Assembly: GCA_033398695.1 (NCBI GenBank)
Contig: CM065817.1
Span: 30,576,231-30,640,230, forward strand
Length of the DNA stretch: 64,000 bases
Direction: 5' to 3'
Origin: Orobanche coerulescens
Lineage: Eukaryota > Streptophyta > Magnoliopsida > Lamiales > Orobanchaceae
A program made the position numbers and the translations under genes. This document shows positions 10,475 through 22,349 of this stretch, in pieces. Under the pieces are notes generated by a model. It had not been told where the DNA came from and ran no database searches. It saw nothing but the letters and a program-made list of their open reading frames with translations. How positions within the stretch are numbered: position 1 is the stretch's first letter; every line of letters begins with the position of its first letter.

Positions 10475-12650
10475 TGTAACACCCCCAAACCAATTGGGAA
10501 TATTACAGCACCGCAGACCCTCTCCGTGAGGATCTGCCAGGCTAAATACTGGAAAACACGATAAATAGTACATGCCAACATGGATAATAACGAACCATTT
10601 GACCGATATGGTCTTTTGCCACAGCACAACACATTAAACATACATAACTCTTTCTCATAACTCATACCCATGCAGGGGTTGGAATACATCAACATTCCCA
10701 TAAAATGGGAGAACAACACAACGGAGAGACAAACAACAAGACTCAACCAAAAATACTCAATGACTGGTCTTCATGTGATTAGTATCATCGTCTTCCATCA
10801 TCATTTGTACCGATCCTGGGATTCGCTCCCCAGCAACCTGCAAGTACCTGAACGCAGTACAGACATCCACCCCCCGAATACTCGGGGGTTAGCAAAACTC
10901 CACGGTTTCTCTAGTGCAAGTATAAAATACAAATACAAGCCATACATATCAAACTCCAAGAACTTAATAATCGTGAACATACTTCCCGAGATAAATCACT
11001 TGATCAAACAGTTCGAATCATGAAAGGTGGGAATAAAACCCATATACATCTTACAAAACATTTATGATCTCGGGAGTTTTGAAAACATTTGGGATTTAAT
11101 AATTCTCAAGCCTTTCGAAGCCACTTAGGGACACAGCCCAAAAGTCATTTTCCCAAAATACAATTATGATAACAACACACAGGGTCCACGACCAAATCAT
11201 ACCATTCCGGTCATAATGCTCGGTGTCCACGACCCAAGCATACGTATCAACATATTCCCAAGGGTTATTCGCGTCCCGTTCTAGAAAGCCACGAACCTCG
11301 GATGCTCCCGTGGAACATACCCGAGTGAATAACCCAATGGGAAATCATACCAAATCACATGTCTCCGTGACAACAATCACATAATCATATCCATACATAC
11401 ATTCATAGTTATCCTGGTATTGCACTAGCATGCTACGAACATCGGAGCCTCCACGAGACATACCCGTTTGGACAACCCATTACACGTACATCACACAACC
11501 AAATCACAACCATAAGTTATCCCGGCATCACACTAACAAGCTACGAACCTCGGAGTCCCCGCAAGACATACCCGGATTGGGTAACCCCACTAGTTGTCCC
11601 AGCATCGGGCCGCAAGACATACCCGGTTGGATAACCATACGGTCATGCCCGACCCGTAATAGCAAGGACGGATCCCGTAGATTCAACAATCTTACCCGGT
11701 GGCACATCACTTACATCAATCACATAGCAACAAGCAAATACCAATACCAAACAATACTAAGCACTACAACCTCCTTACAAAAGAGTACCAACTAATATCA
11801 CACAACGTCAATATTCACCAAACAAGTACACGTATCAATACACAATCCTCGGCAAGTGATTACGGTCTATTATATTCCCGAAATGATTATAACATCTTCC
11901 AATATACGAAACTAACACACATACTCCGAAAACACATTTATTCATGAAGCATACGAGTTATCTTTTTGAAAGACAAACCTTATCGAGAACATACCGATCC
12001 TTCTTAAAGTTCATTAAACATTCGGATTGCACGTAAAATCATTTACCAACTATTTCGTCTACGAAACATAAAATGTATGGGCAAGATACTTTCCTCGATA
12101 CCACAAGCAACGGAACAACAAACGAACATGGTCGGGTAGCCCTCGAACTTCCAAAAACGACCAAGAATCCGGAAATCCCACGAAGACTACGAAAATAACA
12201 CCAATACGAATCAGTAACACTAATCAGAATCTAGATCGATCCTAAAACAAAAAGTATCTAAGTATTCTCAAAGAAATCAAGAATCATCTCTGGGTGATAT
12301 AAAATCAATAATTGAGTTACCAATCCGAAGGTCACGGACAAGTCAACAAGAATACATAATCGATCGGATGAGATCGGGTAAGAATCACGAAACAAAGGAA
12401 AAACCCCAAATATTTCTCAACTAGGGTTCTTAGGAAGGAATACTTTGATACGAAATGAAAACCAGTTAGATGATGATAATAACATGAAGAAAACTCACCA
12501 AGATGATGTTTGAAGATGGAGGTCGCTCCTGATCTTCCTTAGAGACCCATCCCGTCGACCGGAAGTGAAGAGGAGAGAAAAAGAAATAAAAATGGGAAAG
12601 GAAGCCTGCGGTCCAGTATTTATACTAGACAGTTATTAGCTTGCGCTAAA
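10475..12650 (-). repeat. G2 LTR, first part (R/U5 side)
   Basis: The terminal TGTAACACCCCC at 10475 is the LTR 3' end on the minus strand. It contains the conserved hairpin block (10868-10925), tandem repeats (about 11200-11690) and, near 12617-12624, a minus-strand TATAAATA box followed by the start of the palindrome array (TTAGCTTGCGCTAAA). G3 cuts it at 12650. No gene seen. Confidence 0.8.
11200..11690 (-). repeat. G2 LTR tandem repeats
   Basis: Imperfect copies of a unit holding CTACGAACCTCGGA and AGACATACCCGG, followed by a gap and a similar block. G1, G3 and G4 have different tandem units at the same LTR position, next to the hairpin block. Confidence 0.6.
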
Positions 12651-12926
12651 TGTAACACCCCGAGATATTCGGAATAATTACGGCGCCGTAAATCCTTTAT
12701 ATAAGAATTTATAAGGCTAATTTAAGAAATGCCGAAACAATACAAAAGTACCATTAAAGTTTATAATTCAAAACCAGTTCAAACAGTTCAAATGAGTCCA
12801 GTATTACAAGCTTCTCAAAACATCAACAAGACATGCGTACTCGAGTACTGAAAATAAACCAGAAGACAAGGCAACAACAATTAACATCACTGAGCCCCTT
12901 CGTCATCATGTCGGTACTATGGTTGC
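12651..12926 (-). repeat. G3 left (3') LTR, terminal segment
   Basis: Starts TGTAACACCCCGAGATATTC and matches the right LTR from 31563. It ends at GGTTGC where ATH enters; the intact right LTR reads through at 31830-31845. TSD GTTGC (12922-12926). Confidence 0.9.
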
Positions 12927-13952
12927 TGACCGCGCTGTCGTGACGCGTCAAAATTAGATATTTATAAAAAGTCCTTGACTCACTTATACTAAATAGTAGT
13001 ATTGGTAAGTAAGGGTCGATCCCACGAGGAACGGATGAATTAATCGAACTTCTTGAGTTGAATATTTTTCTGAAACTAAAATAGTAGTACTAAATAAATA
13101 ATACTAAAAATAATAATACTAGATATAATAAAGGGTGAGGGGTTGGTTTAAAGTAAACAAACTAAAATAACCCATAGGCAAATAAAAAGAAGTAAAATTT
13201 TTAGTAAGGAAAAAACGATTGCGATTAATATCCAGTTCTTAGTTCCGTTATCTCCCGTTCTAATTTAGTTTATGAATTAATGCAACATTTTATCTTTCCT
13301 TAATTCCTAATGAACTCCTACTCCGAAGTCAACAACAAGCTCTGTTAACCCCAATCGTTTCTTAAGTTTATTTAATCAAAACAAGCTCTTCAATTAAACC
13401 TATCTAAACGAAGGATTCAAAACAAGTTCTTCAAATCTTGTTCGTTAGATGCATTAGGAACCAAAACGATGGAAATAGACAAGATATTGAGTTCACAAGC
13501 TCGACCGAAGGGATCTTGATTTTCTGTTACCCAACTGAATAAAATCAATTGTTGCTACTTGTGATTTAGAATTATAACGATTACGTATTATAACCCTAAG
13601 TCTAGCAATAGATATAAAAACCTCAATTAAGTTGATCAGGCCAATTAAAGTAAATTATATCATAAATAAATCTACTCAATAACACAAAGATAATTCAAAG
13701 GAATTAAGTCAAGAATATGCTACAGGATTAAAACATAAATAATATAGATACGGGTTCAAACATCCCTAAGAATTGGAAAAGATAAATTAGCCGGACATGA
13801 TGGCTAAATAAAACATAGAATAATAATTAGGCATAGAAAATTGAAACCAAAAAATAATTCTCTCCTGCTCTCGTCCGAACACTTCTTCCAAATTGCTTTT
13901 AGCCCTTTATTTGTCTGCTTTGGGAGCCGCGAGATGTTTTGGGTGAATTGCT

Positions 13953-14197
13953 TTCTAGCAAAACGCGAAATCACTCGCCCCCAGGGCTCCCATCCCCCGG
14001 CCTGATAGGGATTGGTGGAGGAATTAAATCATGGTGACTCAACGGCCTACTAGATGGGAGGAACAGTGTCTGGTGCCTATAAGGAGCTATCCCCCATATT
14101 GGAGGGATAAAACTCCCACACTGCGGCTGCCAGGACTCGAACCTGCGTCCTTATAGCAATCTGCCACCCACGAACCAGTTGAGCTGCCCATGCGGAC
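13953..14197 (-). mobile_element. tRNA-derived SINE (about 245 bp)
   Basis: On the minus strand the 5' end is tRNA-like: A box AGCTCAACTGGT (plus 14174-14185) and B box GGTTCGAGTCC (plus 14133-14143), spaced as in a Pol III promoter. An unrelated body and a TTTGCTAGAA end follow. It is flanked by a 15-bp duplication (13938-13952 TTTGGGTGAATTGCT; 14198-14212, one mismatch) and absent from the right ATH LTR (23595). It is short and Pol III-transcribed, and needs a LINE for mobility; the body could not be matched to a named family. Confidence 0.88.
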
Positions 14198-14257
14198 TTT
14201 GGGAGAATTGCTGCCGATGGGGTTAATGGTGCTGCCTTTTTATTGATAAGACGTATA

Positions 14258-14282
14258 ATATATATATATATATATATATATA
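14258..14282. repeat. TA microsatellite in ATH left LTR
   Basis: AT dinucleotide run of about 25 bp. The right LTR has a longer one at the same place (23651-23696). Confidence 0.9.
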
Positions 14283-14731
14283 CACTAATGCCGTGAGAGA
14301 TGTCTTCCTTTTTTGTCCTTCTTCCTTCTCGGTCCCTGTGCATTATTTATAAGGCCAGCCAATGAGTTTTAATAGATGCAAATTCTCGGCCGAATACTTC
14401 TTGTAGTGGGACTCTTTTTCTTCTGTTTTTTATTTCGGTCGGGACTCTTCTTGAACTGGGAACTTTATTTCTTTTTTTGGCCCAAGCTATTTTACGGGCT
14501 GATTGGTGCTTTTTAGTTACGGGGCCCGAACCGACTTCAGCTACTTGAATTATGCTCCATTAATTCTGACTTCAAAAAAATCGAATTTCCTGAAATAATC
14601 AATGAATTTCAACGGTGAGGTAAATTGCATTCATAAATAAAATAGGTAGAAAATTAACAAGTTGTGCTAAAATAAAGATAATAAAATCATGCAATTAACA
14701 CATGGAATTATGCCATTTTTTCTACCGATCA

Positions 14732-16852
14732 AATCTCCCCAAACTTGAACCAATGCTTGTCCTCAAGCATAAAAATATCGAAAGATTTGAAAAATTTCGC
14801 CCTATAATTACGCTCAATAAAACTTTAAACTCCTTTCACCAACCCAAAATCCGCTCAAGTAATCACTTCAAATAAAAGTTCAAATTCCCCAATAAATCTC
14901 CCCAAACTTAAAAGTTTGATTGTCCCCAAGCAATTTAGAATGAGTTGGATCGTAGCGATAATGAAAGTAAGAATATGATTTGCCTGCCCTGAAATATTTA
15001 GCCTTCGTTGACTCAAACAGTGGTATAATAATCGCCTTTTTGCGTAATCAGAACACTTTTTGTATGAACAGTTAATGAAAATTTCATAGAATTATCAAAC
15101 ATAAAAATGCAATCCTATTAAACAGTACCAAGAAGAGAAGAATAGTTAAAAAAATTCAACTTATGATAAGGGCTTTAATCATCTCCCCAAACTTATTATT
15201 TTAATTGGCTGTTTATTGATTGGAACTTATGCGAACGCACTATCCACAAGCTTCAACATATTTCGTAGGTGATAGCTTTCACACCGTTATTTGCTAACGT
15301 GTAGCTCTTTTCACCAACACAATTTTTTTTCGTGTGAGACGGCAGCTACGCACCAACAATGGGTTAGTCCTTTATTTTTTTCGTTGTTACTTTTTTCACA
15401 ACATTTTAGGACCCCCAAAGTTAGGCAGCTGTTGCTGCTCAACACATCTCCCCTTTTTTTCTACTAGCCTCTATATATGCGGTAAGCCCAAAAATTCAAC
15501 GACCAACGAAATTTTAAGAAGAGAGTAAATGACCAAGTACAAATCACAAGTGAAATCTTAATAATATTCTTTCTTCCTAGCCTTTCTAATAGTGTTGCAA
15601 TTTTTATATCTATAAATCACAGAAATATTCCATTAAAAGCTAACACAAAACCGATCAATTTTCACATAAAGGTGGAACTAAAAACCACAGTTTGAGCTAA
15701 TTCCAGCTAATATTCCAAACAAACAAATAACTCTAAAAAACATTATGCTTCTCACCAACTATTCTCAATTGACTAAAGGACAATCATCACAAACTAAAGT
15801 GCGAGGAGACATAATTTTAGCGAATAAAACGCAACATATATAATCCAACATGAAAAAAAGAAATAAAGCGCAAATCAAGTATGGAAAAAGGAAAAGAGTA
15901 CACCGGGCTAGTTTGGTCGGGACTCAATCAGGGCGGTCAGATAAGCAACTTTTTCTTCAAGTTCACGATGTTTGGGCCAATGGTGGTCGAAGTTCCTGTT
16001 GGCAAAATGGGTGGGGTTGGTTCGTCAACCAATCCATGGGCCACCCGTATTCTTTTTTCTCTCGAGTCCTCCACTGGTTGGGTTCGGCCGATTTGAAGTC
16101 TGGTCGGTTGTTTCGGCGTTCAAGGCGGAGGAAGATGGCGGCGGAGCAGTTGGTTAGGTCAGGTCGTAAAACGTCGGCGCTCCAGGGTTGTTTCTCCATC
16201 CTCCACTCCGTGTTATACGATTCAGCGGCCGGTGAACATTTCTCCTACCTTTTTCCGACATGTTGGCGGTGGTCCTGCAAAGGTAAGGAAGAACAGAGTT
16301 TTCTTTGCAAGGGGAGAGGAAGGAGAGTTGGGGTTAAAAAATCTGAACTTAAAAAAATCTGGACAAAAAATCTGGACCGAAAAATAAATTTAATTGACTT
16401 AATGGAACTGGGCTGGGCCTATTTAAATGCTAAGGATGGCAAAAAGACACTGGCAGATTAAAAAATTTATGTGGTTTTGAGAAGAGTTGTTTGAGAAGAA
16501 GATTAAATGCCAAGGACGTCAATTATGATTTGAAGAAGCTGGTTAAATCAAGGAAAAGCTGGTTAAAAAACAATTGGCAGATAAAAAAAAACTGGCAGAT
16601 TAAAAATCAAGGAAAAGCTGGGCCGATAAAAAAACTTGTTTGAGAAAAATTTTCAATCCTGGCCAATTTAAACCTTTTTTTTTTAAGAGTCACAAAAATT
16701 TGCAAAAAAAGAAAAAATAATAGCCGATTAAAGGAAAAATTTAAATGTACGAAAAAATGAAAAAAAAATGCAATTTAAAATTAACTACTATCATTGGGTT
16801 GCCTCCCAACAAGCGCCTCTTTTTAATGTCGTTGGCCCGACGAACTCCCTGT
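14732..16852 (-). other. ATH 3' internal region without recognised gene, polypurine tract at its left end
   Basis: Athila elements often carry an envelope-like ORF here; none is readable on the minus strand. The polypurine tract (minus AAGTTTGGGGAGATT) abuts the LTR at 14732-14746 and is repeated at 14895-14909 and 15181-15194. On the opposite (plus) strand a 203-codon ORF runs 15850-16461; it resembles nothing I know and may be chance. The rest is A/T-rich with no feature seen. Confidence 0.6.
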
Positions 16853-18004
16853 TTAAGTGGTCGTTGGGTCCTCGAGCTCAAATTCTTCCAAGTTGTAGTC
16901 CGGTGTTGCTTCGAGATATGGTTTTAGCAGATGTCCGTTGACTTTAAATACCTTGTCAGTTTTCAAAGATCGAATTTCCACAGCTCCGTGTTGAAAAACT
17001 TGGGTGACGATAAATGGCCCGACCCATCGAGATGGCAACTTACCGGGAAATAACTTTAGCCTAGAGTGGTATAACAGCACCTTTTCCCCTACGATAAACT
17101 CCTTCCTTGCGATTCTTGCATCGTGAAAAGATTTGGTTTTCTTCTTATAAATTGCGGAATTCTCATATGCATCGTTCCTTATTTCTTCGAGTTCTTGCAA
17201 TTGAAGTTTCCTGTGTACGCCGGCTTCATCAAAATTCATGTTGCACCTTTTAACGGCCCAGAATGCTCGATGTTCCAACTCGATGGGTAAGTGGCACGGT
17301 TTTCCATAAACTAGCCTGTATGGTGACATTCCTATAGGTGTTTTATAAGCTGTCCTGTATGCCCATAATGCATCATCGAGTCTCAAACTCCAATCCTTGC
17401 GATTCGGTTGAACGGTTTTTTCTAAAATCGATTTGATCTCTCGGTTGGAAATTTCAGCTTGCCCGTTGGATTGTGGATGGTAGGAAGTAGACACTCTGTG
17501 TATGACGTGATATTTCCTTAGCAGTGCTTCAATTGTTTGATTTCGAAAATGCTTCCCTCGATCACTGATTATGGCTTTTGGGATTCCGAACCTTGAGAAG
17601 ATATTCGATTTCACGAAGTTTGCCACCACCTTGGAATTATTAGTGCGGGTTGCCGTAGCCTCCACCCATTTAGAAACGTAGTCCACGAGGAGTAATATAT
17701 ATAAATTCCCATATGATGAAGGAAACGGGCCCATGAAATCCATGCCCCATACATCAAAAATTTCGCAAATTAAAATTGGATTTTGCGGCATCTGATTTCG
17801 CCGGGAGATGTTACCCGTCCTTTGACAATTATCGCAAGACTGGCAAAAGATGAAAGCGTCTCTAAAAATTGATGGCCAATAAAATCTACTTTCAAGAACC
17901 TTGTGGGCTGTCCTCCTTGCTCCAAAGTGTCCACCACATGCGTACGTATGGCAAAAAGTTAGGATTAACTGAAATTCGCTCTCCGGTATGCATCTTCTGA
18001 TCAC
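16853..18004 (-). CDS. ATH integrase (open, 383 codons)
   Basis: The zinc-binding domain is at residues 15-65 ([26 protein letters not shown]). The catalytic core has D at [11 protein letters not shown] at [10 protein letters not shown] and E at [10 protein letters not shown], so DDE is complete. [40 protein letters not shown] and the [15 protein letters not shown] block are diagnostic of Athila. There is no chromodomain. The frame is open throughout, but upstream pol is broken, so this is a preserved domain within a dead polyprotein. The first Met shown is not a real start. Confidence 0.9.
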   Translation of the reverse strand: MIRRCIPESEFQLILTFCHTYACGGHFGARRTAHKVLESRFYWPSIFRDAFIFCQSCDNCQRTGNISRRNQMPQNPILICEIFDVWGMDFMGPFPSSYGNLYILLLVDYVSKWVEATATRTNNSKVVANFVKSNIFSRFGIPKAIISDRGKHFRNQTIEALLRKYHVIHRVSTSYHPQSNGQAEISNREIKSILEKTVQPNRKDWSLRLDDALWAYRTAYKTPIGMSPYRLVYGKPCHLPIELEHRAFWAVKRCNMNFDEAGVHRKLQLQELEEIRNDAYENSAIYKKKTKSFHDARIARKEFIVGEKVLLYHSRLKLFPGKLPSRWVGPFIVTQVFQHGAVEIRSLKTDKVFKVNGHLLKPYLEATPDYNLEEFELEDPTTT

Positions 18005-18040
18005 TTGATCGGGAGAGTATTTCCATAAGTACGGATCGTC

Positions 18041-18835
18041 CTATACATAATATTTGGCGTCGCTTCTGAGTTTATCCTTCCTAGATCTTGTCATACCTGT
18101 AGGAAACATGTTAGCGACAATAAAATTCATCAAATCGGCGTACCATGGTGCGGCAGAATATGACACTGGGCGACCCAGTGTGGTAATACTATCCCGGTAT
18201 CGTGACACAGCAAGTAACTGCTCGTCCGGGAAGCAGTCTGTCATAGGTTTGTTTTCTTCTTCCAGTACTATTTGGCTTAGGTGATCTGCCACATAATTCT
18301 CAGTTCCCTTTTTGTCCCTTATTCCTAGATCAAACTCTTGGAGTAATAGGATCCATCGGATAAGTCGCGGTTTTGCCTCCTTTTTCACAAGTAAAAATTT
18401 TAGTGCTGCATGATCAGAAAAAATAATAACTTTAGTCCCAAGTAAGTATGAACAAAATTTTTCTAAGGCAAAAACTACAGCTAAGAGCTCCTTTTCCGTA
18501 GTGGAGTAATTTGCTTGGGTTGGATTCAAGGTCCTTGAAGCATAGTATATCACATGTGCTGCTCTCCCCACTCTTTGGACAAGGACGGCTCCGGCGGCAT
18601 AATCGCTTGCATCACACATTATCTAAAATGGCAAGTCTCAGTTGGGTGGCTGAATTATGGGAGGTGTGGTCAGGAGGTGCTTCAATTTGTCGAACGCAGC
18701 CTTGCACTCCTCGTTTACAACGAAATCGACTTCTTTCTGTAGTAATTTGCATAAAGGGGCGGCAATCTTGGAAAAGTCCTTGATAAATCGCCTATAAAAT
18801 CCTGCATGACCTAGAAAAGAACGAACTTCCCGCAC
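18041..18835 (-). pseudogene. ATH RNase H region
   Basis: RNase H with MCDASDYAAGAVLVQ, YYASRTLNPTQANYSTTEKE and FSDHAALKFLL motifs, preceded by the RT connection (MREVRSFLGHAGFYRRFIKDFSKIA). The reading frame is interrupted near 18620-18640. It contains the imperfect copy (18162-18182) of the 21-bp palindrome found three times in ATH. Confidence 0.88.
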
Positions 18836-18928
18836 ACTTACGGGGTAAGGTAATGCAGTGATAGTATTAATTTTTGATTTATCAACTTCTATCCCATTTG
18901 ACGATACAAAATGTCCTAAGACTATGCC

Positions 18929-19721
18929 TTATTTAACCATAAAGTGACATTTTTCCCAATTTGACACAAGATTTGTTTCAACACAACGCTGAAGAATGAG
19001 CGTGATATTTTCAAGGCAAAACTCAAAAGAATCCCCATAAACACTAAAATCGTCCATAAAAATTTCTATGATGTTCCCTACGTATTCGGAAAAAATACTT
19101 ACCATACATCTCTGAAAGGTAGCCGGTGCATTGCACAGTCCGAATGGCATGCGACGGTATGCGAACGTCCCAAAGGGGCACGTGAAGGTTGTCTTCTCCA
19201 GATCCTCGGGTGCAATCGCGATCTGAAAGTAGCCTGAGAAACCATCAAGAAAACAATAAAATGAATGTTTTGCTAATCGCTCGATCATCTGATCGATGAA
19301 AGGTAATGGAAAGTGGTCCTTTCGGGTCATTACATTTAGTTTCCGAAAATCAATGCACACCCTCCATCCGGTCTGAATACGGCTCGAAATTAGTTTGCCT
19401 TCTTTGTTTTCCACCACTGTGATACCCGATTTTTTTGGAACTACTTGTGTGGGACTCACCCACTTACTGTCGGAAATCGGATATATCATCCCTACATCAA
19501 GAAGCTTAAGAACCTCCTTTTTCACTACTTCCATCATGGGTGGGTTTAGTCTTCGTTGGGCTTCTCGGCTAGGCTTGGCGTCTTCAACCAATAAAATCCG
19601 ATGCATGCATATGGCTGGGCTGATCCCGCGGATGTCGGCAATGGTCCAGCCAATTGTTTCCTTGTACCTTTCGAGGACGGCGATGAGGGCCTTTTCTTGT
19701 ATGGGTGCTAACTTGGCCTAA
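18929..19721 (-). pseudogene. ATH reverse transcriptase
   Basis: RT with VCIDFRKLNVMT, FPLPFIDQMIERLA, CFLDGFSGYFQIAI and the catalytic FMDDFSVYG. The frame is open from 19606 to 18929; the segment from 19721 is preceded by a TAG that breaks continuity with protease. Its end, at 18929, is a stop close to the MVKQGIVLGH-type region, so RT and RNase H are separated. Confidence 0.9.
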
Positions 19722-20611
19722 ATGATTACTGGTAGTGTCTCATTTTTTTCCAAGTATATGTACTTTAGGTGGTCGGGTAGTGGCTTTAACTCGAGCTCGG
19801 GCACTTGTTCCGTGGAGGGAAGGGTCTTCTTGTGATGTTCTGTGAGCTTGATGAGTTTGGCAGTGTGTTTGCGACCTACAATCTTGGTAATGGGTGTGCT
19901 TGATTCCTCCGTGTTGCCAAAGACATCTTCCTCAAGCTTTTTCCTGCAATCAAGTTCAAACACTTCCTCGACGAGAGGGTCAATCACACTTAATGCAAAC
20001 AAAGAGCACGCATCTTCAGGAAATTTTATTGCTTCATCAATATTAAATTTTACGACTTGCCCATCAAATTCCATTGTGAGGGAACCCTTTCTAACATCTA
20101 TCTTTGTTTCGGCGGTGTTTAAAAATGGCCTCCCTAACAAAATGGGTGTTGAATTTGCCGAGTCGCCTTGCATATCTAACACATAAAAATCGGCTGGAAA
20201 AACAAGCTCATTAACTTGCATAAGTACATCTTCAATAACTCCCTCGAGATATACATGACTACGATCAGCTAATTGAATTATTATTCTCATTTCTTTTAAA
20301 GGTCCCAAATTTAAAGAAGAATAAATAGATTGTGGCATGACATTTATAGAAGCCCCTAAGTCCAACATAGCTTGCTCGAATCGAGAATTACCTATTCGAT
20401 AAGGGATGGCAAACATACCTGGATCATCTCGTTTTGGTGGTAACTTTCTTTGGAGAATGGCCGACACATTTTCTCCCAGGAGCACCTTTCCAGTTTCTTT
20501 TAGCTTTCGTTTGTTGGTGCACAAATCCTTGAGGAATTTAGCATATTTTGGGATTTGTTGAATTGCTTCTATTAGCGGAATGTTGATCTCTAATTTTCGG
20601 AACACATCCAA
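19718..20611 (-). CDS. ATH protease region (297 codons)
   Basis: Gag-pol linker and aspartic protease: the N-terminal INIPLIEAIQQIPKYAKFLK and ILQRKLPPKRDDPGMFAIPY are typical of Athila. The catalytic motif is AMLDLGASINVMP, with DLG in place of DTG, as is usual in this clade. ILLGRPFLNTAETKIDV is the second flap-side motif. It is open for its full length. It would mature Gag and Pol if the polyprotein were intact. Confidence 0.88.
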   Translation of the reverse strand: MDVFRKLEINIPLIEAIQQIPKYAKFLKDLCTNKRKLKETGKVLLGENVSAILQRKLPPKRDDPGMFAIPYRIGNSRFEQAMLDLGASINVMPQSIYSSLNLGPLKEMRIIIQLADRSHVYLEGVIEDVLMQVNELVFPADFYVLDMQGDSANSTPILLGRPFLNTAETKIDVRKGSLTMEFDGQVVKFNIDEAIKFPEDACSLFALSVIDPLVEEVFELDCRKKLEEDVFGNTEESSTPITKIVGRKHTAKLIKLTEHHKKTLPSTEQVPELELKPLPDHLKYIYLEKNETLPVII

Positions 20612-20743
20612 AATTTGTTTCTCCTTGCTCTCCGTTTCAGCCTTCTTTACCCTGGAAGGAAAAGGTATACTGTCGGCGCCAATATGGGAAGAATTTGAAG
20701 TTATTACCTTGCTCCCCAGCAGTTCAGCACTGGGTGTATGTTT

Positions 20744-20764
20744 GACACTGGGTGACCCAGTGTC
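20744..20764. repeat. 21-bp perfect palindrome, copy 2 of 3 in ATH
   Basis: Arms GACACTGGGT and ACCCAGTGTC around one G. It lies between the gag and protease frames. Other copies are at 22350-22370 (perfect) and 18162-18182 (two changes). Confidence 0.9.
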
Positions 20765-20802
20765 AGTCTGTAGAGTAGATTTCCGTTTCTCGCCTTCCTC
20801 GT

Positions 20803-22289
20803 TCAGATTTTCTCGGGTTCCTTGGGTCCCTCCAGCTGCTTACCACTTCTCAAAGTAATAGCACTCACATTCCTAGGATTTACTTCCGATTGGGAGGGTA
20901 GTTTCCCACTATTCTGGCTTTCCAAACGACTCACCGATGTAGCAAGTTGGCTTATTTGATTTTCGATGACTTTGATGCTCGATTGAGTGTCGTGCTGAAA
21001 TCGATTCATGTTCTGCTGCAATTGGATCGTGTTCGAAGTGAGGGTCTTCATCATTTCTTCGAGTGAGGGACTTGAATTTTCTGACAGCGGCTTGTAAAAA
21101 TTGGCCTTTATTCTGCTGGGGCTCTTCTTGCTGCGATTTCCACTTGAAATTGGGATGATCTCTTCATCCTGGATTATATGTTTTAGAGTATGGGTCGTAT
21201 TTACTTCCGTAAAAATTTTCAGTACCAATCGCATTTGCATGTGCCTTGATCTCATCCAATAGTATCTTGCAATGCTCGGTGGTGTGCTCCGTAGTTTGGC
21301 AAATTCGGCACGGTATGATCTGCGAGTTTCCTACAGCGAGTTTTCTGACAAAGGAGGTTAATTCGGTCAGCTTATCCTCAATAGACGAGTCATGTACCTC
21401 CTTCACCATTATTACGGGATTGTCACGATAACCAAATTGCTGTGAATTGGCGGCCATGTTCAAGATGAGGGCCCTTGCTGCTGCTAGTGTCTTATCAACC
21501 AAAGCTCCTCCGCTAGCTGCGTCTATGGTACTACGGTCTGTTGGGGTCAGTCCTTCATAAAACTTTTGACCGCGCTGTCGTGACGCGTCAAAATTAGATA
21601 TTTATAAAAAGTCCTTCGTAAAAGTATTGTATCAAAAGCTGCTCACTGATTTGATGTTGGGGGCAGCGTGCCACCAATTGTTAGAATCTCTCCCAATATT
21701 CATGCAGGCTCTCACCCGTCATTTGTCTAGCGCCACATATTTCTTTCCTTAGATTGGCTGCCCGAGAGGCCGGAAAATATTTCTGCAAAAACAAGATCTC
21801 CATTTCGTTCCATGTCGTGATAGTAGCCGACGGTGAGTAGAATAACCAATCTATAGCCGAATCTTTTAATGAAAATGGAAAGGCTCTAAGCTTGATTTGT
21901 TCCTCGGTGACACCATTGGGCTTCATGCTTGAACAAACTACATGAAATTCCTTAAGATGCTTGTGCAGATCCTCTCCAGATAAACCATGGAATACAGGTA
22001 GCAAGTGAATCAATCCCGACTTTAATTCAAAAGTATTGTTGTTGTCAATAGCCGGGATAGTGATGCAAAGCGGTTGTTGCGATAGCTCCGGGTTGGCTAA
22101 TTGCTTCAATGTCTTTTCCGTCATGGTTCCACTCTCGTTTTCCGATTCGCTGGGTGATGTTTCGAGAGGAAATGGTAAGTTCCTGAGCGCTTCTCTACTT
22201 TCTTTAGTTCTTCGTCTGAAAACTCGATCCCGTTTGGTAATTTCTGGATAATACTCCAAGTTCTTATCTCCACGTGACCTTGTATTCAT
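20803..22289 (-). pseudogene. ATH gag, interrupted
   Basis: The N-terminal frame 22289-21681 (MNTRSRGDKNLEYYPEITKR start) contains the gag domain: FHGLSGEDLHKHLKEF, LRAFPFSLKDSAIDWL, FLQKYFPASRAANLRKEI. A 50-bp copy of the LTR terminus is inserted at 21567-21616. The frame resumes in 21502-21164 with a zinc knuckle CRICQTTEHTTEHC and in 21255-20803 (ISQLATSVSRLESQ, PRNVSAITLRSGKQ), overlapping in different frames. It is a complete Athila gag domain set but not one frame. Confidence 0.88.
21567..21616 (-). repeat. Displaced LTR terminus inside ATH gag
   Basis: Fifty bases identical to 12927-12976, the first 50 of the left LTR as read on the plus strand (LTR 3' end on the minus strand). It sits between two copies of a short gag segment (GTCCTTCATAAAA at 21550, GTCCTTCGTAAAA at 21611). 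Confidence 0.9.
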
Positions 22290-22349
22290 GTAAAACTAAA
22301 ACGAAACGGATTAGTGCACAACTGACAATTATTATGAATTTTCAAAACT

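Larger units (their letters stand above)
12927..14731 (-). repeat. ATH left (3') LTR, carrying a SINE
   Basis: Begins TGACCGCGCTGTCG and ends ACCGATCA. It is 1805 bp, or about 1545 bp without the SINE and its duplication, against 1570 bp for the right LTR. It contains a (TA)n run at 14258-14282. Long stretches are identical to the right LTR, so insertion is fairly recent. Confidence 0.92.

Noticed and set aside
14393..14405. TTCTTGTAGTG resembles a CACTA 3' terminus.
   Set aside because: It lies in both ATH LTRs at the same place (also about 23810) without subterminal repeats or duplication; part of the LTR.
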